Notes under the pieces: model-generated | Told to the model about the DNA's origin: nothing | Database searches by the model: none | The model's input: only the letters and a program-made list of their open reading frames with translations | From: JAGDVO01 sp964590075 [NCBI: uncultured Aquificales bacterium] | GTDB taxonomy: Bacteria; Thermosulfidibacterota; Thermosulfidibacteria; Thermosulfidibacterales | Direction: 5' to 3' | Assembly: GCA_964590075.1 (NCBI GenBank) | Contig: CAZPXS010000009.1 | Span: 1-38,599 of the forward strand | Length of the DNA: 38,599 nt | Part shown: positions 1 through 8,708 of the stretch, one piece after another | Layout: every line of letters starts with the position of its first letter | How positions within the stretch are numbered: position 1 is the stretch's first letter | Position numbers and translations under genes: made by a program

Positions 1-875
1 TCTATAGTACCATTATTGGTAAAGTTACCTATATCTCCCGGATAGCCTTCACTTACAATCCCGGGAGAACCTGCATAAAATCCAGCTCCAAAAGCCCCTT
101 CACCACTTGTCGCATTTACACTTACCTTTACATTCCCATTATTCTCAACCGTAGCAAATTCATCAGATCTTACGCCAATTCCCGTGGCATTTATAGACTC
201 TACATTGAGACTTATAGTACCATTATTGACAAAGTAAGTGACACTTAAAAAATCTACCCCTATAGGAATGTTATCTGTTACATTTACATATCCACCCGTG
301 CCATTAACATAAATCCCACCTAAATTAAAAAAGTTACTAACATCTGACCCTCCAATACCACCTACCATAAGAGAGGTTGTGTCATTACCAGCAACTCCCG
401 TCACATAAATAGCTCCATGATTATAAATATTTGTAAAATTACCCAATGCACCACCTGCTAAAACATCCGCACCATCTCCTTGTCCTGTACCATTACCACT
501 TGCATACACACTAATACCGCCATTTTCAGTAATAGTTAGATCAATAGGCCTTGACTGAGCGTTTTCTTCCATAGTTCCATTACCGAATATACCAAGGGTC
601 ATACTTCCACCACTATCGTTAGTCGCCGTAGCGTTAATAGTAGCATTTACAGTAAGACTCAAAGTATCCTGAGTGTCATTTTCCACAAACACTCCAAAGA
701 CAGGACCACCCGAATTATCGGACTTATTAACTTCAGCATCTATGCTTACAGTACTATTATTCTGATCAAGGTAAACCCCTATTACGTCTGAATAGCCACT
801 CACATAAAGAACCATAAGCACAACCACAGCAAAAATTGTAAACAATACAAAACGACCTTTAAGATCCCTATTCAT
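1..875 (-). CDS. Partial large repeat-rich exported surface protein (beta-helix/adhesin-like), C-terminus beyond window
   Basis: An open frame starts at the ATG at 873-875, behind a strong GGGGG-type ribosome site, and runs without a stop through base 3. At least 291 residues are present. The N-terminus (MNRDLKGR, then a hydrophobic stretch at about residues 9-26) is an uncleaved anchor or a signal peptide. The rest is low-complexity, rich in Gly, Asn, Thr, Ser and Val, with no cysteine. Short degenerate units such as NNGTI, NHGAIYV, NLGGIYVNG and NNGNVKV recur irregularly. This pattern is typical of right-handed beta-helix passenger domains of autotransporter-like or other surface proteins, but no specific family can be named. 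The C-terminal secretion or anchoring domain is outside the window. A surface location is inferred. Confidence 0.7.
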   Translation of the reverse strand, partial: MNRDLKGRFVLFTIFAVVVLMVLYVSGYSDVIGVYLDQNNSTVSIDAEVNKSDNSGGPVFGVFVENDTQDTLSLTVNATINATATNDSGGSMTLGIFGNGTMEENAQSRPIDLTITENGGISVYASGNGTGQGDGADVLAGGALGNFTNIYNHGAIYVTGVAGNDTTSLMVGGIGGSDVSNFFNLGGIYVNGTGGYVNVTDNIPIGVDFLSVTYFVNNGTISLNVESINATGIGVRSDEFATVENNGNVKVSVNATSGEGAFGAGFYAGSPGIVSEGYPGDIGNFTNNGTI

Positions 876-1065
876 GATAGCCCCCTCTAATATTAATAAA
901 ACTCAGTATATAAAAAAATGTTACATCATGCACAAAAATAGTAAAAAACATATCATTCCATCAATAAGAATTTAATACACTATCAAAATCCAGTCAATAC
1001 CATTTGATAAAATTTTATGATAACTCTCTGTAATATAAAAAACTGCTCCCAAATTTAAAAAGAAG

Positions 1066-1140
1066 CGTCCCCGGCGGGATTTGAACCCGCGTTACCGGCG
1101 TGAAAGGCCGGTGTCCTGGGCCGGGCTAGACGACGGGGAC
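1066..1140 (-). tRNA. tRNA-Glu (anticodon UUC)
   Basis: The reverse strand folds as a cloverleaf. The seven-base-pair acceptor stem GTCCCCG/CGGGGAC has discriminator G. The anticodon stem CCGGC/GCCGG closes the loop CTTTCAC, giving anticodon TTC. The T loop TTCAAAT follows a GC-rich stem. The length is 75 nt. The 3' CCA is not encoded, because the next transcribed bases are CTT, so it must be added after transcription. It lies 14 nt downstream of tRNA-Lys on the same strand and probably shares its promoter. Confidence 0.95.
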
Positions 1141-1154
1141 TAAACTATCAAAAG

Positions 1155-1227
1155 TGAGCCGGCCAGGGGTCGAACCTGGGACCAACGGCTTAAAAGGCCG
1201 TTGCTCTACCGACTGAGCTACCGGCCC
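1155..1227 (-). tRNA. tRNA-Lys (anticodon UUU)
   Basis: The reverse strand gives a 73-nt cloverleaf. Acceptor strands are GGGCCGG and CCGGCTC with one G-U pair, and the discriminator is A. The D arm contains AGCTCAGTCGGTAGAGC. The anticodon stem ACGGC/GCCGT closes the loop CTTTTAA, giving anticodon TTT. The T arm is CAGGTTCGACCCCTG. CCA is not encoded. It is the first gene of a two-tRNA unit transcribed right to left. Confidence 0.95.
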
Positions 1228-1245
1228 ACATATACCCAGCTATCA

Positions 1246-1274
1246 TATATAATCTAAGCATATTATATTGTCAA
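1246..1274 (-). promoter_or_regulatory. Promoter of the tRNA-Lys/tRNA-Glu unit
   Basis: On the minus strand, a perfect -35 TTGACA (1269-1274) is followed after exactly 17 nt by TATATA (1246-1251). The predicted transcription start is about ten bases upstream of the 5' end of tRNA-Lys. This fits a sigma-70-type promoter for the tRNA pair. Confidence 0.75.
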
Positions 1275-1314
1275 CAAACCTAATCCAAATTACTTAACCA
1301 TTCGCAATTCAAAG

Positions 1315-1344
1315 TTTGCACAAAGCCCTACACTCTGTTAAAAT
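1315..1344 (+). promoter_or_regulatory. Possible promoter of the Dph6-like gene
   Basis: TTTGCA (1315-1320) and TAAAAT (1339-1344) are separated by 18 nt, about 30 nt before the start codon. The match to sigma-70 consensus is moderate. The 145-base gap between the divergent tRNA unit and this gene shows nothing else recognisable. Confidence 0.35.
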
Positions 1345-1372
1345 AAGGTTCAAAGAATAAAAGGAGGGGAGG

Positions 1373-2011
1373 ATGGTATTTGTCTCCTGGAGTGGAGGTA
1401 AGGATTCTGCGCTTTGCTTCTATAGAGGATTAAGAGAAATAGGTAGAATAGATGCAATATTCACCATGTTCGATGAGACCTGTAAGAGAACGAGAGCCCA
1501 CGGTCTACCCTATGATGTAATTAAGGCACAGGCCGATAGTCTTGGAGTTGAGATGTTTTACGGATGTGCAAGTTGGGAAGATTATGAGTCAAGATTCTCA
1601 GAGTTCTTGGAAAAATACGCCAAAGGTGGAATAGGCATATTTGGAGATATCGATCTTGAGGATCACAAAAGGTGGGTGGAGAATATATGTGGCAGATACA
1701 ATGTTAAGCCCATGGAACCTCTATGGCTTGAAGATAGGAACAAGCTAATAGGAGAGTTTATAGATCTCGGTTTTAAGGCGAGAATAATAGCGGTAAAGAA
1801 GGATTTCGAAGTCTTACTCGGTAGAGATCTTCATGATCCCTCAACAATCGAAATCATAAAAAGCATTGATAATATGGACGTGTGTGGTGAAAAGGGAGAG
1901 TACCACACGGTTGTATACGATGGCCCGATATTCAAAAGGCCAATAGAGCTAAAGTTTTCCGAAATTTACGAAAAAGATGGGATGCTATACCTAACGGTAG
2001 AGAAGATATAG
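1373..2011 (+). CDS. Dph6-like ATP pyrophosphatase (diphthine-ammonia ligase family)
   Basis: This 212-residue protein belongs to the adenine-nucleotide alpha-hydrolase (PP-loop) superfamily. The ATP-binding SGGKDS motif is at residues 7-12. A C-terminal block (about residues 170-188) with GEKGEYHTVVYDGPIF matches the signature of the archaeal/eukaryotic diphthamide ligase Dph6 family. In those domains the enzyme amidates diphthine on elongation factor 2. Bacterial EF-G has no diphthamide, so the substrate here is unknown. The start is backed by the purine-rich site GGAGGGGAGG directly upstream. Its 3' end overlaps the end of the converging uppP gene by 21 nt. Confidence 0.85.
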   Translation: MVFVSWSGGKDSALCFYRGLREIGRIDAIFTMFDETCKRTRAHGLPYDVIKAQADSLGVEMFYGCASWEDYESRFSEFLEKYAKGGIGIFGDIDLEDHKRWVENICGRYNVKPMEPLWLEDRNKLIGEFIDLGFKARIIAVKKDFEVLLGRDLHDPSTIEIIKSIDNMDVCGEKGEYHTVVYDGPIFKRPIELKFSEIYEKDGMLYLTVEKI

Positions 2012-2755
2012 AATTCCTATGATGATTCTATATATGCCAAAAGGGACAAAGGTATTATTTGATACATAGGATAGAAACCACTTGACAGCAAAAAAGGCCG
2101 TAAGGAAGGAAGTTACAAATCCAACGATTAAAGCCTGCCAGTTTGATAAGGAAAAGGCTCCTGCATTCTTATAGAGATCATAAAAGGTAGCTGTTACCAT
2201 GGTGGGAATGGCCAGTAAAAATGAAAACTCCGTGGCACTTTTCCTCGTCAATCCCATAAACATACCACCTATTATTGTAGATGCACTTCTCGATACCCCA
2301 GGGATCATAGCTATAGATTGAAAAATACCTATCACTATTGCCTTTAAATAATTTAGATTCCTTACATCCTCGATCCTTACAAATCCCTCCACTACCCTAT
2401 CTATGAAAAGAAGCACCATACCACCAAGGATCAAAGAGACTACCACAACTACGTCGTTACCGAGCAAAAAGTTTTTAACCACCTTGTATAGCAAAAACCC
2501 TATCAAACCAGTCGGTATAAAGGCAATTATAACCCTCTTTAACACCTCAAAATCCGTAGTTAACCTCTCAAAGTATATATAGACAACCGCCAATATGGCT
2601 CCAAGCTGTATAGCAATCTCAAAACTCTTTGTAAAACTATCCTGCGATAGGCCGAGTAGTTTTGATGTAAGTACGAGATGACCGGTGGATGATACGGGCA
2701 AAAATTCGGTAAGCCCCTCAACCACACCAAGTATAAAAGCCCTAAATAGATCCAT
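1991..2755 (-). CDS. uppP: Undecaprenyl-diphosphate phosphatase UppP (BacA family)
   Basis: UppP is an integral membrane enzyme that dephosphorylates undecaprenyl pyrophosphate, so the lipid carrier can be reused in peptidoglycan and surface-polysaccharide synthesis. The protein has 254 residues, slightly shorter than the usual 260-280. Both family signatures are present: the Glu-rich loop with EGLTEFLPVSSTGH at residues 13-26, and PGVSRSAS around residues 152-160 followed by conserved ATEFSFLLAIP. Seven or eight hydrophobic segments are visible. Translation starts at the ATG behind a G-rich site. The 3' end overlaps the converging Dph6-like gene by 21 nt. Confidence 0.95.
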   Translation of the reverse strand: MDLFRAFILGVVEGLTEFLPVSSTGHLVLTSKLLGLSQDSFTKSFEIAIQLGAILAVVYIYFERLTTDFEVLKRVIIAFIPTGLIGFLLYKVVKNFLLGNDVVVVVSLILGGMVLLFIDRVVEGFVRIEDVRNLNYLKAIVIGIFQSIAMIPGVSRSASTIIGGMFMGLTRKSATEFSFLLAIPTMVTATFYDLYKNAGAFSLSNWQALIVGFVTSFLTAFFAVKWFLSYVSNNTFVPFGIYRIIIGILYLLYR

Positions 2756-2773
2756 CCTTCACACCCCCGAGGA

Positions 2774-2799
2774 TATGCTAGACTTTACATATTAGCATA
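2774..2799. promoter_or_regulatory. Inverted repeat between divergent uppP and macrodomain genes, operator-like
   Basis: The perfect 7-base arms TATGCTA (2774-2780) and TAGCATA (2793-2799) are separated by 12 nt. They sit in the 101-base divergent intergenic region. The spacing suits a dimeric regulator, but the sequence matches no operator I recognise. The right arm lies between the possible -35 and -10 of the plus-strand promoter. Confidence 0.35.
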
Positions 2800-2812
2800 A
2801 AGGTATTAAATT
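2784..2812 (+). promoter_or_regulatory. Possible promoter of the macrodomain-MTAP operon
   Basis: TTTACA (2784-2789), a 17-nt spacer and TAAATT (2807-2812) lie about 45 nt upstream of the macrodomain start codon. The -35 is good and the -10 is weak. The element overlaps the TATGCTA/TAGCATA inverted repeat. Confidence 0.35.
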
Positions 2813-2856
2813 TAAAGGTAATTGTATTAAAAAGGCTTTTTAAATGGAGGAAGGTA

Positions 2857-3405
2857 ATGGTTCTTGAGGTCTTAAAAGAGATAAAAGTAAACAACAAAAA
2901 GCTGGTTATAGTTAAGGGAGATATAACCGAGGAAAGTACCGATGCCATAGTCAACCCTGCCAACAACTACCTCAAACACGGTGGAGGCGTTGCCGGAGCG
3001 ATAGTTAGAAAGGGAGGGAAGATAATACAGGAGGAGAGTGACAGAATCGGTTTCGTACCCACAGGAGAAGCGGTTTACACAAGTGGAGGCAACCTAAAGG
3101 CAAAATACGTTATACACGCAGTGGGGCCGAGATGGGGAGAAGGAGATGAAGAGAAAAAACTGAGAAGTGCTGTGAGAAACAGCCTCCTATTAGCTACCCA
3201 ACTAAACCTAAAGAGTATAGCCATCCCAGCGATAAGCACAGGAATATTCGGCTATCCTAAGAGAGAAGGGACTCGGGTGATACTCGACGAGGTCGTTAAA
3301 TTTCTAAAGGAAGAGAAATCCAGTTTAACTGAGGTACACCTAACTAATATAGATGAAGAGACCTGTAACCTTTTTCTGGAACACCTGGAAAGTTTAAATT
3401 TGTAG
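2857..3405 (+). CDS. Macrodomain protein (ADP-ribose / O-acetyl-ADP-ribose hydrolase type)
   Basis: This 182-residue single-domain protein has the hallmarks of MacroD/YmdB-like macrodomains. [16 protein letters not shown] is at about residues 21-36, the glycine-rich HGGGVAGAI loop follows, then IHAVGPRW and [12 protein letters not shown], which bind the ADP-ribose diphosphate. Family members remove ADP-ribose from proteins or deacetylate O-acetyl-ADP-ribose. The start has a strong GGAGGAAGG ribosome site. It leads a four-gene operon with an MBL-fold hydrolase, MTA phosphorylase and a DUF2520 protein. The gene order suggests nucleotide or ribose-metabolite housekeeping, which is inference. Confidence 0.9.
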   Translation: MVLEVLKEIKVNNKKLVIVKGDITEESTDAIVNPANNYLKHGGGVAGAIVRKGGKIIQEESDRIGFVPTGEAVYTSGGNLKAKYVIHAVGPRWGEGDEEKKLRSAVRNSLLLATQLNLKSIAIPAISTGIFGYPKREGTRVILDEVVKFLKEEKSSLTEVHLTNIDEETCNLFLEHLESLNL

Positions 3406-3414
3406 GAGGCTATT

Positions 3415-4347
3415 ATGGTATTCGAAAGAGCAGAAAAGGTAAGGATAACCGTTTTACTCGATAATTACTATAGTGGTCTTATGCCGGCAAAACCGGGAGT
3501 CACAAGGCCTGGGCCTGGAAGACAGAAAAAGCCCCTTATGGCAGGACACGGGTTATCGATACTCATAGAAGCCACAAAAGGAGATAGAAAAAGAACGCTA
3601 CTATTCGATGCGGGTCACTCCGGCCTATTCATAAAAAACAACATTGAAGCTCTCGGGTTAGACCCTAAGGACTTCGATTGTTTGATGCTTTCACACGGAC
3701 ACTTCGACCATTTCTCGGGATTCTACGACGTACTGGAAATGAGAGAAGGTAAAAAGATAACTTTCATCTCACATCCAGAAGCCTTCAACAAAAAGGCCCT
3801 AAGATTCCCGGATGGAAGGATAATGGAGTTGCCACAACTCGATAGAAAAAGGCTTGAGGAATTAGGCGCCATTATAGAGGAAGTGGATAAGCCCGTAGTG
3901 GTAGACGAGTTCTTCATAGTGTCGGGGGAGATAGAGAGAAAACGTGATTTCGAAAAGCCGTGGCAGGCGGCAAGACTGATAAAAGAAGATGGAAGCGATG
4001 TTGTAGATTACTTTAGGGATGAACTCGCCCTGGGAATAGCGGTAGAGGGAAAAGGATTGATCGTTATTTCTGGTTGTGCCCATGCAGGTATAGTAAACAC
4101 CATAGATCACCTTGAAAACATAACCGGTGAGAAATGCTGTTTCGTTATAGGGGGGTTCCACCTTGAGACCGCCGATGAGGAAAGGGTCATGAAAACTGGT
4201 GTAACACTGAAAGAGAAGGGGATCGAAAGGGTAGTTCCTTGCCACTGTACTGGATTTTATCCCACAGTTGAACTATATAGGATGCTGGGAGAAACTTTTG
4301 TACCAAGCTGTGTAGGAACTACCTTTGAGATTGGAGGAAGTATCTGA
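3415..4347 (+). CDS. Metallo-beta-lactamase-fold hydrolase, COG1237 type
   Basis: This 310-residue MBL-fold enzyme has the metal-binding motif [10 protein letters not shown] (about residues 93-102), a downstream [10 protein letters not shown] histidine and a late GGFHL histidine. The N-terminal region has LLDNYY and a long loop before [10 protein letters not shown]. This arrangement is typical of the family that includes archaeal enzymes annotated as RFAP synthase-related (COG1237). The substrate cannot be read from sequence. It starts 9 nt after the macrodomain gene behind GGAGG, and its stop codon shares one base with the mtnP start (TGATG), suggesting translational coupling. Confidence 0.8.
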   Translation: MVFERAEKVRITVLLDNYYSGLMPAKPGVTRPGPGRQKKPLMAGHGLSILIEATKGDRKRTLLFDAGHSGLFIKNNIEALGLDPKDFDCLMLSHGHFDHFSGFYDVLEMREGKKITFISHPEAFNKKALRFPDGRIMELPQLDRKRLEELGAIIEEVDKPVVVDEFFIVSGEIERKRDFEKPWQAARLIKEDGSDVVDYFRDELALGIAVEGKGLIVISGCAHAGIVNTIDHLENITGEKCCFVIGGFHLETADEERVMKTGVTLKEKGIERVVPCHCTGFYPTVELYRMLGETFVPSCVGTTFEIGGSI

Positions 4348-5210
4348 TGGATGTAAAGATAGCTGTAATAGGCGGTAGCGGTCTCTATGAGATGGATAGC
4401 TTCAAACCTATAGAAGAGCTTGATTTAGAAACTCCCTTCGGTAAACCATCGGACAGGATAGTTATAGGAGAGATAAATGGGAGAAAGGTAGCATTTTTAC
4501 CGAGACACGGGAAAGGTCACAGGATACTACCTACCGAGATAAACTTTCGCGCCAACATATTTGCCCTTAAAACTCTTGGGGTTGAGAGGATAATATCCGT
4601 AAGCGCCGTAGGTTCAATGAGAGAGGATATTAGGCCCGGAGATTTTGTCATCGTCGATCAGTTCATAGATTTTACTAAGAGTAGAATTTCTACTTTTTTT
4701 GGAGGTGGAATCGTAGCTCATGTATCAATGGCCCATCCCGTATGCCCTGTACTATCGGATATAATATACGAAAAAGCAAAGGAACTTAACTACAGGGTAC
4801 ATAAGGGTGGTACCTATATTTGCATAGAGGGACCACAGTTCTCATCGAAGGCAGAATCGCTCCTATATAAGAGCTGGAATGTTGATGTGATTGGCATGAC
4901 GAATGTACAGGAGGCAAAACTCGCAAGAGAAGCGGAGATCTGCTACTCTACCATAGCAATGGCTACCGACTACGACTGCTGGCACGAAGAGGAGGAAGCT
5001 GTAACAGTTGAGATGGTGGTTAAAATCTTGATGGAAAACGTGGAAAAGGCAAAGAAACTTATAGAAAAGGTTGTTGAATCCATCCCTGAAAATAGGGAAT
5101 GTCCTTGTAAAGATGCCCTCAAAGACGCGATAATAACGAATACCGATAGGATCCCCAAAGAGAGATTAAAGGAACTTAAACCTATAATAGGTAAGTACAT
5201 AAAGGAATGA
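4347..5210 (+). CDS. mtnP: S-methyl-5'-thioadenosine phosphorylase
   Basis: This enzyme phosphorolyses methylthioadenosine to adenine and 5-methylthioribose-1-phosphate, for methionine and purine salvage. The 287-residue sequence has IGGSGLYEM at residues 8-16, PRHGKGH for phosphate binding (about 51-57), TEINFRANI, and [11 protein letters not shown]. The base-recognition block [15 protein letters not shown] is followed by ATDYDCW. The TDYDCW form favours MTA phosphorylase over purine nucleoside phosphorylase. It shares one base with the upstream gene and four bases (ATGA) with the downstream DUF2520 gene. A C-terminal extension of about 20 residues carries a CPC motif. Confidence 0.92.
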   Translation: MDVKIAVIGGSGLYEMDSFKPIEELDLETPFGKPSDRIVIGEINGRKVAFLPRHGKGHRILPTEINFRANIFALKTLGVERIISVSAVGSMREDIRPGDFVIVDQFIDFTKSRISTFFGGGIVAHVSMAHPVCPVLSDIIYEKAKELNYRVHKGGTYICIEGPQFSSKAESLLYKSWNVDVIGMTNVQEAKLAREAEICYSTIAMATDYDCWHEEEEAVTVEMVVKILMENVEKAKKLIEKVVESIPENRECPCKDALKDAIITNTDRIPKERLKELKPIIGKYIKE

Positions 5211-5995
5211 AAATAGCCTTCTACGGAGCGGGAAGAGCTGGGAAAACTCTATACCTATTCTTCAAGGAAAAAGGTTTAGATGTAGCCGGAATATATTCAA
5301 GAAGGATAGAGGAAAGAAAATCATATCTAAAAGCACCGGAGGGAGATATACCCCTACTTAGCTTTGAAAGCCTCTATGATATGGATGTGGTTATACTAAC
5401 GGTCGAGGATAGAAGCATAGAAAGGGAGGCCAAAAGATTAATAGACAGAAACATAAAAGCTATAATAGGACATGTAAGCGGATCTTTATCCTCTACGGCT
5501 ATAAATAGAGAGGGAAGGTTTTCCTTACATCCAGCGATGAGTCTTGCATCGGCAGAGGCCTATAAAAATCTCGAAAGCGCGATATTCAGTATAGAGGGCG
5601 ATGAAAAAGGTCTAAAGGCCGCAAGATACATAGTGGATAATTTGAAGGTAAGATACGTTATGATAGATCCCGAGAAAAAAACACTTTACCATACAGCCTG
5701 CGTTATCGCTTCAAATTATCTAGTAGCGATTGAGACCATGGCAAAGGAACTCTTAGTAGGCATAGGGTTTGACAAAGACTTAGCAGAGGAGATAGCTCTT
5801 ACCCTCGGCGAAAGTACACTCAATAACATGAAAAGGTTAGGAATAGAAAGAGCTCTAACCGGACCGGTAGCTAGAGGCGACTGGGATATAGTTGAGAAAC
5901 ATAAAGAGGAACTCGCAAAAAAAGATGAACTGATCAAGGAGATCTATACACTCCTTGCAACATACCTCGCCAGAGTAAAAGAGAGAACCCTATAA
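5207..5995 (+). CDS. Rossmann-like NAD(P)-binding protein with DUF2520 domain
   Basis: The 262-residue protein starts with a dinucleotide-binding motif GAGRAGKTL (about residues 8-16). Its first half is a Rossmann fold like those of F420/NADP oxidoreductase-type proteins (with VVILTVEDR and the GHVSGSLSS block). The helical second half, including [18 protein letters not shown] and LTGPVARGD, matches the DUF2520 domain. Family members are predicted dehydrogenases or reductases of unknown substrate. The start overlaps the mtnP stop by 4 nt. It is the last gene of the operon. Confidence 0.8.
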   Translation: MKIAFYGAGRAGKTLYLFFKEKGLDVAGIYSRRIEERKSYLKAPEGDIPLLSFESLYDMDVVILTVEDRSIEREAKRLIDRNIKAIIGHVSGSLSSTAINREGRFSLHPAMSLASAEAYKNLESAIFSIEGDEKGLKAARYIVDNLKVRYVMIDPEKKTLYHTACVIASNYLVAIETMAKELLVGIGFDKDLAEEIALTLGESTLNNMKRLGIERALTGPVARGDWDIVEKHKEELAKKDELIKEIYTLLATYLARVKERTL

Positions 5996-6029
5996 AGACC
6001 TTGACCAGTTAAACCATTGCAACCAAGAC

Positions 6030-6057
6030 TTGACAATATTTTCTTCAAACATATATT
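6030..6057 (+). promoter_or_regulatory. Promoter of the cytochrome bd-like oxidase operon
   Basis: A perfect TTGACA (6030-6035) is followed after 16 nt by TATATT (6052-6057), inside a very AT-rich stretch with overlapping alternative -10 hexamers. About 50 nt separate it from the start codon at 6112, which has an AGGGGGTG ribosome site. Confidence 0.6.
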
Positions 6058-6111
6058 ATATATTATAAATTTGGTTATGTTCGTAAAATTTATACCAATA
6101 GGGGGTGAAGT

Positions 6112-7425
6112 ATGTATCCGCAGTGGTTTGTGCCTACGATTGGCTCTGCAATCGTAATAGCTCTCATAGCCTGTTTTCATATTTTGCCGAGTCATCTTGC
6201 AACAGGTGCTTTCTGGTTCAACGTCTATGTGGAAAACAAGGCGGTAAAGGAAAATCGTAGCGAGCTACTCGAGTTCCTCAAAAAGTATGCCCTCCTGATA
6301 CTCATATTCTCCTTCATCTATGGATCCCTAACAGGTGTTGGCATATGGTTCGCAGCTGCGGTATCATCTCCCAGGGCAATATCCCTACTCATCCACAACT
6401 ATGTATGGGGTTGGGCAACGGAATGGGTATTCTTCATAATCGAGATAACGGCCATATACGCCTACTACTACACCCTTGGGAAGATCGATCCTGTGAATCA
6501 CCTAAGGCTCGGCTGGATCTACGCATGGGGATCCTGGATCAGCATGGTCATAATAACCGGTATCCTAGCCTTTATGTTGACCCCTGGTAAATGGTTACAA
6601 ACAGGCGGGTTCTTTGACGGATTCTTTAACCCTACCTACTTCCCGCAGTTATTTACCAGAACAGCCTTCATGTTCACAGTTGCATCGATATACGCCTTAA
6701 TCGCTGTATCCTTTGTTAAAAACGAATCGGTTAAGGTAGAGATAGCGAGAAAGGCGGGGATATGGGGATTGGCTGGTCTCGCACTAACCTTTATACTGGG
6801 AGCATGGTACTTCGCTAAATTACCAAGCGAAGCCAAGAACCTACTAAATACCCTGCCTTACATGAAAACTCTTATGAAGGTAATGATAGTCTGTTTAGTG
6901 ATAACCGCTATATACCTTGTAATCTTCGGCTTTGCCATACCAAAGTACAACAACCTTATAACAGGAATAATATCTGCTCTTATACTACTATTTGCGATAT
7001 TCGGTTATGAAGGTATAAGAGAGGGGCTAAGAAGACCTTACATAGTAAACTACGTTATGTACGGTAGTTCTCAGATAATAGCGAGAGATTTACCCGCTAA
7101 AGGTGTTAAATCGGAAGTCGATGAGATCAAGAAAAACGGGATATTAAGTAGACTCTACTACTTACCCAAGGAGTATAGAACCATAACTCCAGAGAATCAG
7201 CTGAAGGTTGGCGAGGTTATCGCTATACATCTATGTAGTGGTTGCCATTCACTAGCTAAAGATGGTTGGATAAGGCCACTACCAAAACTAATCGCCGGTA
7301 TGGATAAGGACACGATTAAGTCGCTCATACAGAGTTTTGACTCCTCACCCTATATGCCACCCTTTGTAGGAAATGAAGCGGAACTCGACGCTTTGTCAGC
7401 TTACCTTGAACAGATAGCAAAGTAA
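6112..7425 (+). CDS. Cytochrome bd-type oxidase-like membrane subunit with C-terminal heme-c domain
   Basis: This 437-residue protein has about nine transmembrane segments in the first 330 residues, resembling CydA of the cytochrome bd superfamily. Early histidines occur in [13 protein letters not shown], and [18 protein letters not shown] includes conserved helix glutamates. The GRQPW quinol-loop motif of classical CydA is not visible. A soluble C-terminal domain of about 75 residues carries a single CSGCH heme-c motif (about residue 376) and a distal methionine (SPYMPPF), as in mono-heme cytochrome c. Cytochrome c-bearing bd-like oxidases are known and may use cytochrome c or another donor instead of quinol. 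The true donor and acceptor are not determinable here. Confidence 0.75.
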   Translation: MYPQWFVPTIGSAIVIALIACFHILPSHLATGAFWFNVYVENKAVKENRSELLEFLKKYALLILIFSFIYGSLTGVGIWFAAAVSSPRAISLLIHNYVWGWATEWVFFIIEITAIYAYYYTLGKIDPVNHLRLGWIYAWGSWISMVIITGILAFMLTPGKWLQTGGFFDGFFNPTYFPQLFTRTAFMFTVASIYALIAVSFVKNESVKVEIARKAGIWGLAGLALTFILGAWYFAKLPSEAKNLLNTLPYMKTLMKVMIVCLVITAIYLVIFGFAIPKYNNLITGIISALILLFAIFGYEGIREGLRRPYIVNYVMYGSSQIIARDLPAKGVKSEVDEIKKNGILSRLYYLPKEYRTITPENQLKVGEVIAIHLCSGCHSLAKDGWIRPLPKLIAGMDKDTIKSLIQSFDSSPYMPPFVGNEAELDALSAYLEQIAK

Positions 7426-7444
7426 AACAAAAGGGAGGGTAGCC

Positions 7445-8653
7445 ATGAATACATTTGAATATCTAAAGCTTTTAAGGGATCCAATGGGAATACCCTTTTA
7501 CCCAGAAGTATTTGAAATACTGATGATCCTAACCTTCGCCCTTCATATAATATTCGTCAATCTTGTCGTAGGCTCCACAGGTCTAACCATATGGTACTAT
7601 ATAAACAGGAATGAATACGCAGAAAGACTTATAAAAGCTTTTGCAAGGGCAAGTACCATATTCACCTCCCTGGCTATAGTACTAGGCGTTGCTCCGTTAC
7701 TATTCGTTCAGGTGATATACGATCCCTTCTGGTACACTGCTAACAACATATCAAGCTGGTGGGTACTTGGATTTTTACTATTCATAGCTATAAGCTTCAC
7801 AACCAGCTATCTCTTCTACTTTAGCGATAAAAAAGGTGGTAGTATCATATGGACTCTTATATCCTTTATATTTATCCTACTTAGCGCAACCGTTATACAT
7901 GCCCTGAGTGTCCAGATGATAAGCCCGGAGAAATGGACCAGCTGGATAGTTGAAGGTAAAAATATAAACCTATACGGTAACAAACTACACGGCGTTAACA
8001 TAGCAAGGCTATTACACTTTATATTCCCATCCTTCGCTATAACGGGAGTCTTCATGATGCTATATAGCTGGTATTATAAGGGTAAGAACGGCTACAGCGA
8101 TAGTTACCTAAATTGGGTTGCAAATGAAGGTAGAAAAATGGCCCTTATATTCTCGATCCTACAAGGTATAGCTGGAGCCATCTGGTACGCCCTTGAACTC
8201 GATGTAAAAGGCTTTGCGATTCATCCACTCACACTTATTGGAATACTGGCAGGTGCAAGCTTCATAGGATACCTGATGAAACTCAAGAATCCTCAGGAGA
8301 GAGCAATACCAACCTCCATATTCGCATTTCTCGTTGTATTTCTAATGGCGGTAACAAGGGAAACACTAAGAAACGTAAAACTCGGTAACTTTGGCTATAC
8401 AATAGGTGACTATAAGTTATCGATAGATTGGGGTAGTACCGTACTATTCCTTCTTACCTTCATCATGGGGATAATAGTCGTCGGTTATATCGCAACCATA
8501 GCCTACAAGGTAGGAAAGAGCAACAAAGAGGTAACTGAGCTAAAGGAACTAAACACACTAGGGAAAATCGCCGTTATACTCCCTGCGCTATGGTTCGTCA
8601 TAGTTGCCGGATTCGGGATAATACTAGCCTTCAAAAACGGAGCGTTGCCCTGA
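7445..8653 (+). CDS. Second cytochrome bd-like membrane subunit, paralogous to the preceding gene
   Basis: This 402-residue protein has about nine hydrophobic segments and starts 19 nt after its neighbour behind GGGAGGG. The N-terminal helix FALHIIFVNLVVGSTGLTI parallels the histidine-bearing first helix of CydA-like proteins. SSWWVLGFLLFI lies where the partner subunit has its WGWATEW segment. No CXXCH motif is present. The two genes probably encode a two-subunit heme-containing oxidase in the inner membrane. It could also be described as a cytochrome ubiquinol oxidase subunit I-like protein, and which hemes it binds is uncertain. Confidence 0.7.
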   Translation: MNTFEYLKLLRDPMGIPFYPEVFEILMILTFALHIIFVNLVVGSTGLTIWYYINRNEYAERLIKAFARASTIFTSLAIVLGVAPLLFVQVIYDPFWYTANNISSWWVLGFLLFIAISFTTSYLFYFSDKKGGSIIWTLISFIFILLSATVIHALSVQMISPEKWTSWIVEGKNINLYGNKLHGVNIARLLHFIFPSFAITGVFMMLYSWYYKGKNGYSDSYLNWVANEGRKMALIFSILQGIAGAIWYALELDVKGFAIHPLTLIGILAGASFIGYLMKLKNPQERAIPTSIFAFLVVFLMAVTRETLRNVKLGNFGYTIGDYKLSIDWGSTVLFLLTFIMGIIVVGYIATIAYKVGKSNKEVTELKELNTLGKIAVILPALWFVIVAGFGIILAFKNGALP

Positions 8654-8661
8654 TAAAATAA

Positions 8662-8690
8662 AAGGGGGTAGGACTCCCTCCTACCCCTTT
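8662..8690. terminator. Bidirectional intrinsic terminator
   Basis: A 12-bp stem (8662-8673 with 8679-8690, one G-T pair) with loop CTCCC is flanked by A-rich sequence on one side and TTT on the other. It lies between the converging oxidase operon and the GGDEF gene, so it can serve both strands. Confidence 0.8.
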
Positions 8691-8708
8691 GTCAATCCAC
8701 AAAGATAA

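Noticed and set aside
3862-4245. Open frame of 127 codons antisense to the MBL-fold gene
   Set aside because: Wholly inside a well-supported gene on the other strand, with no ribosome site or recognisable domain.
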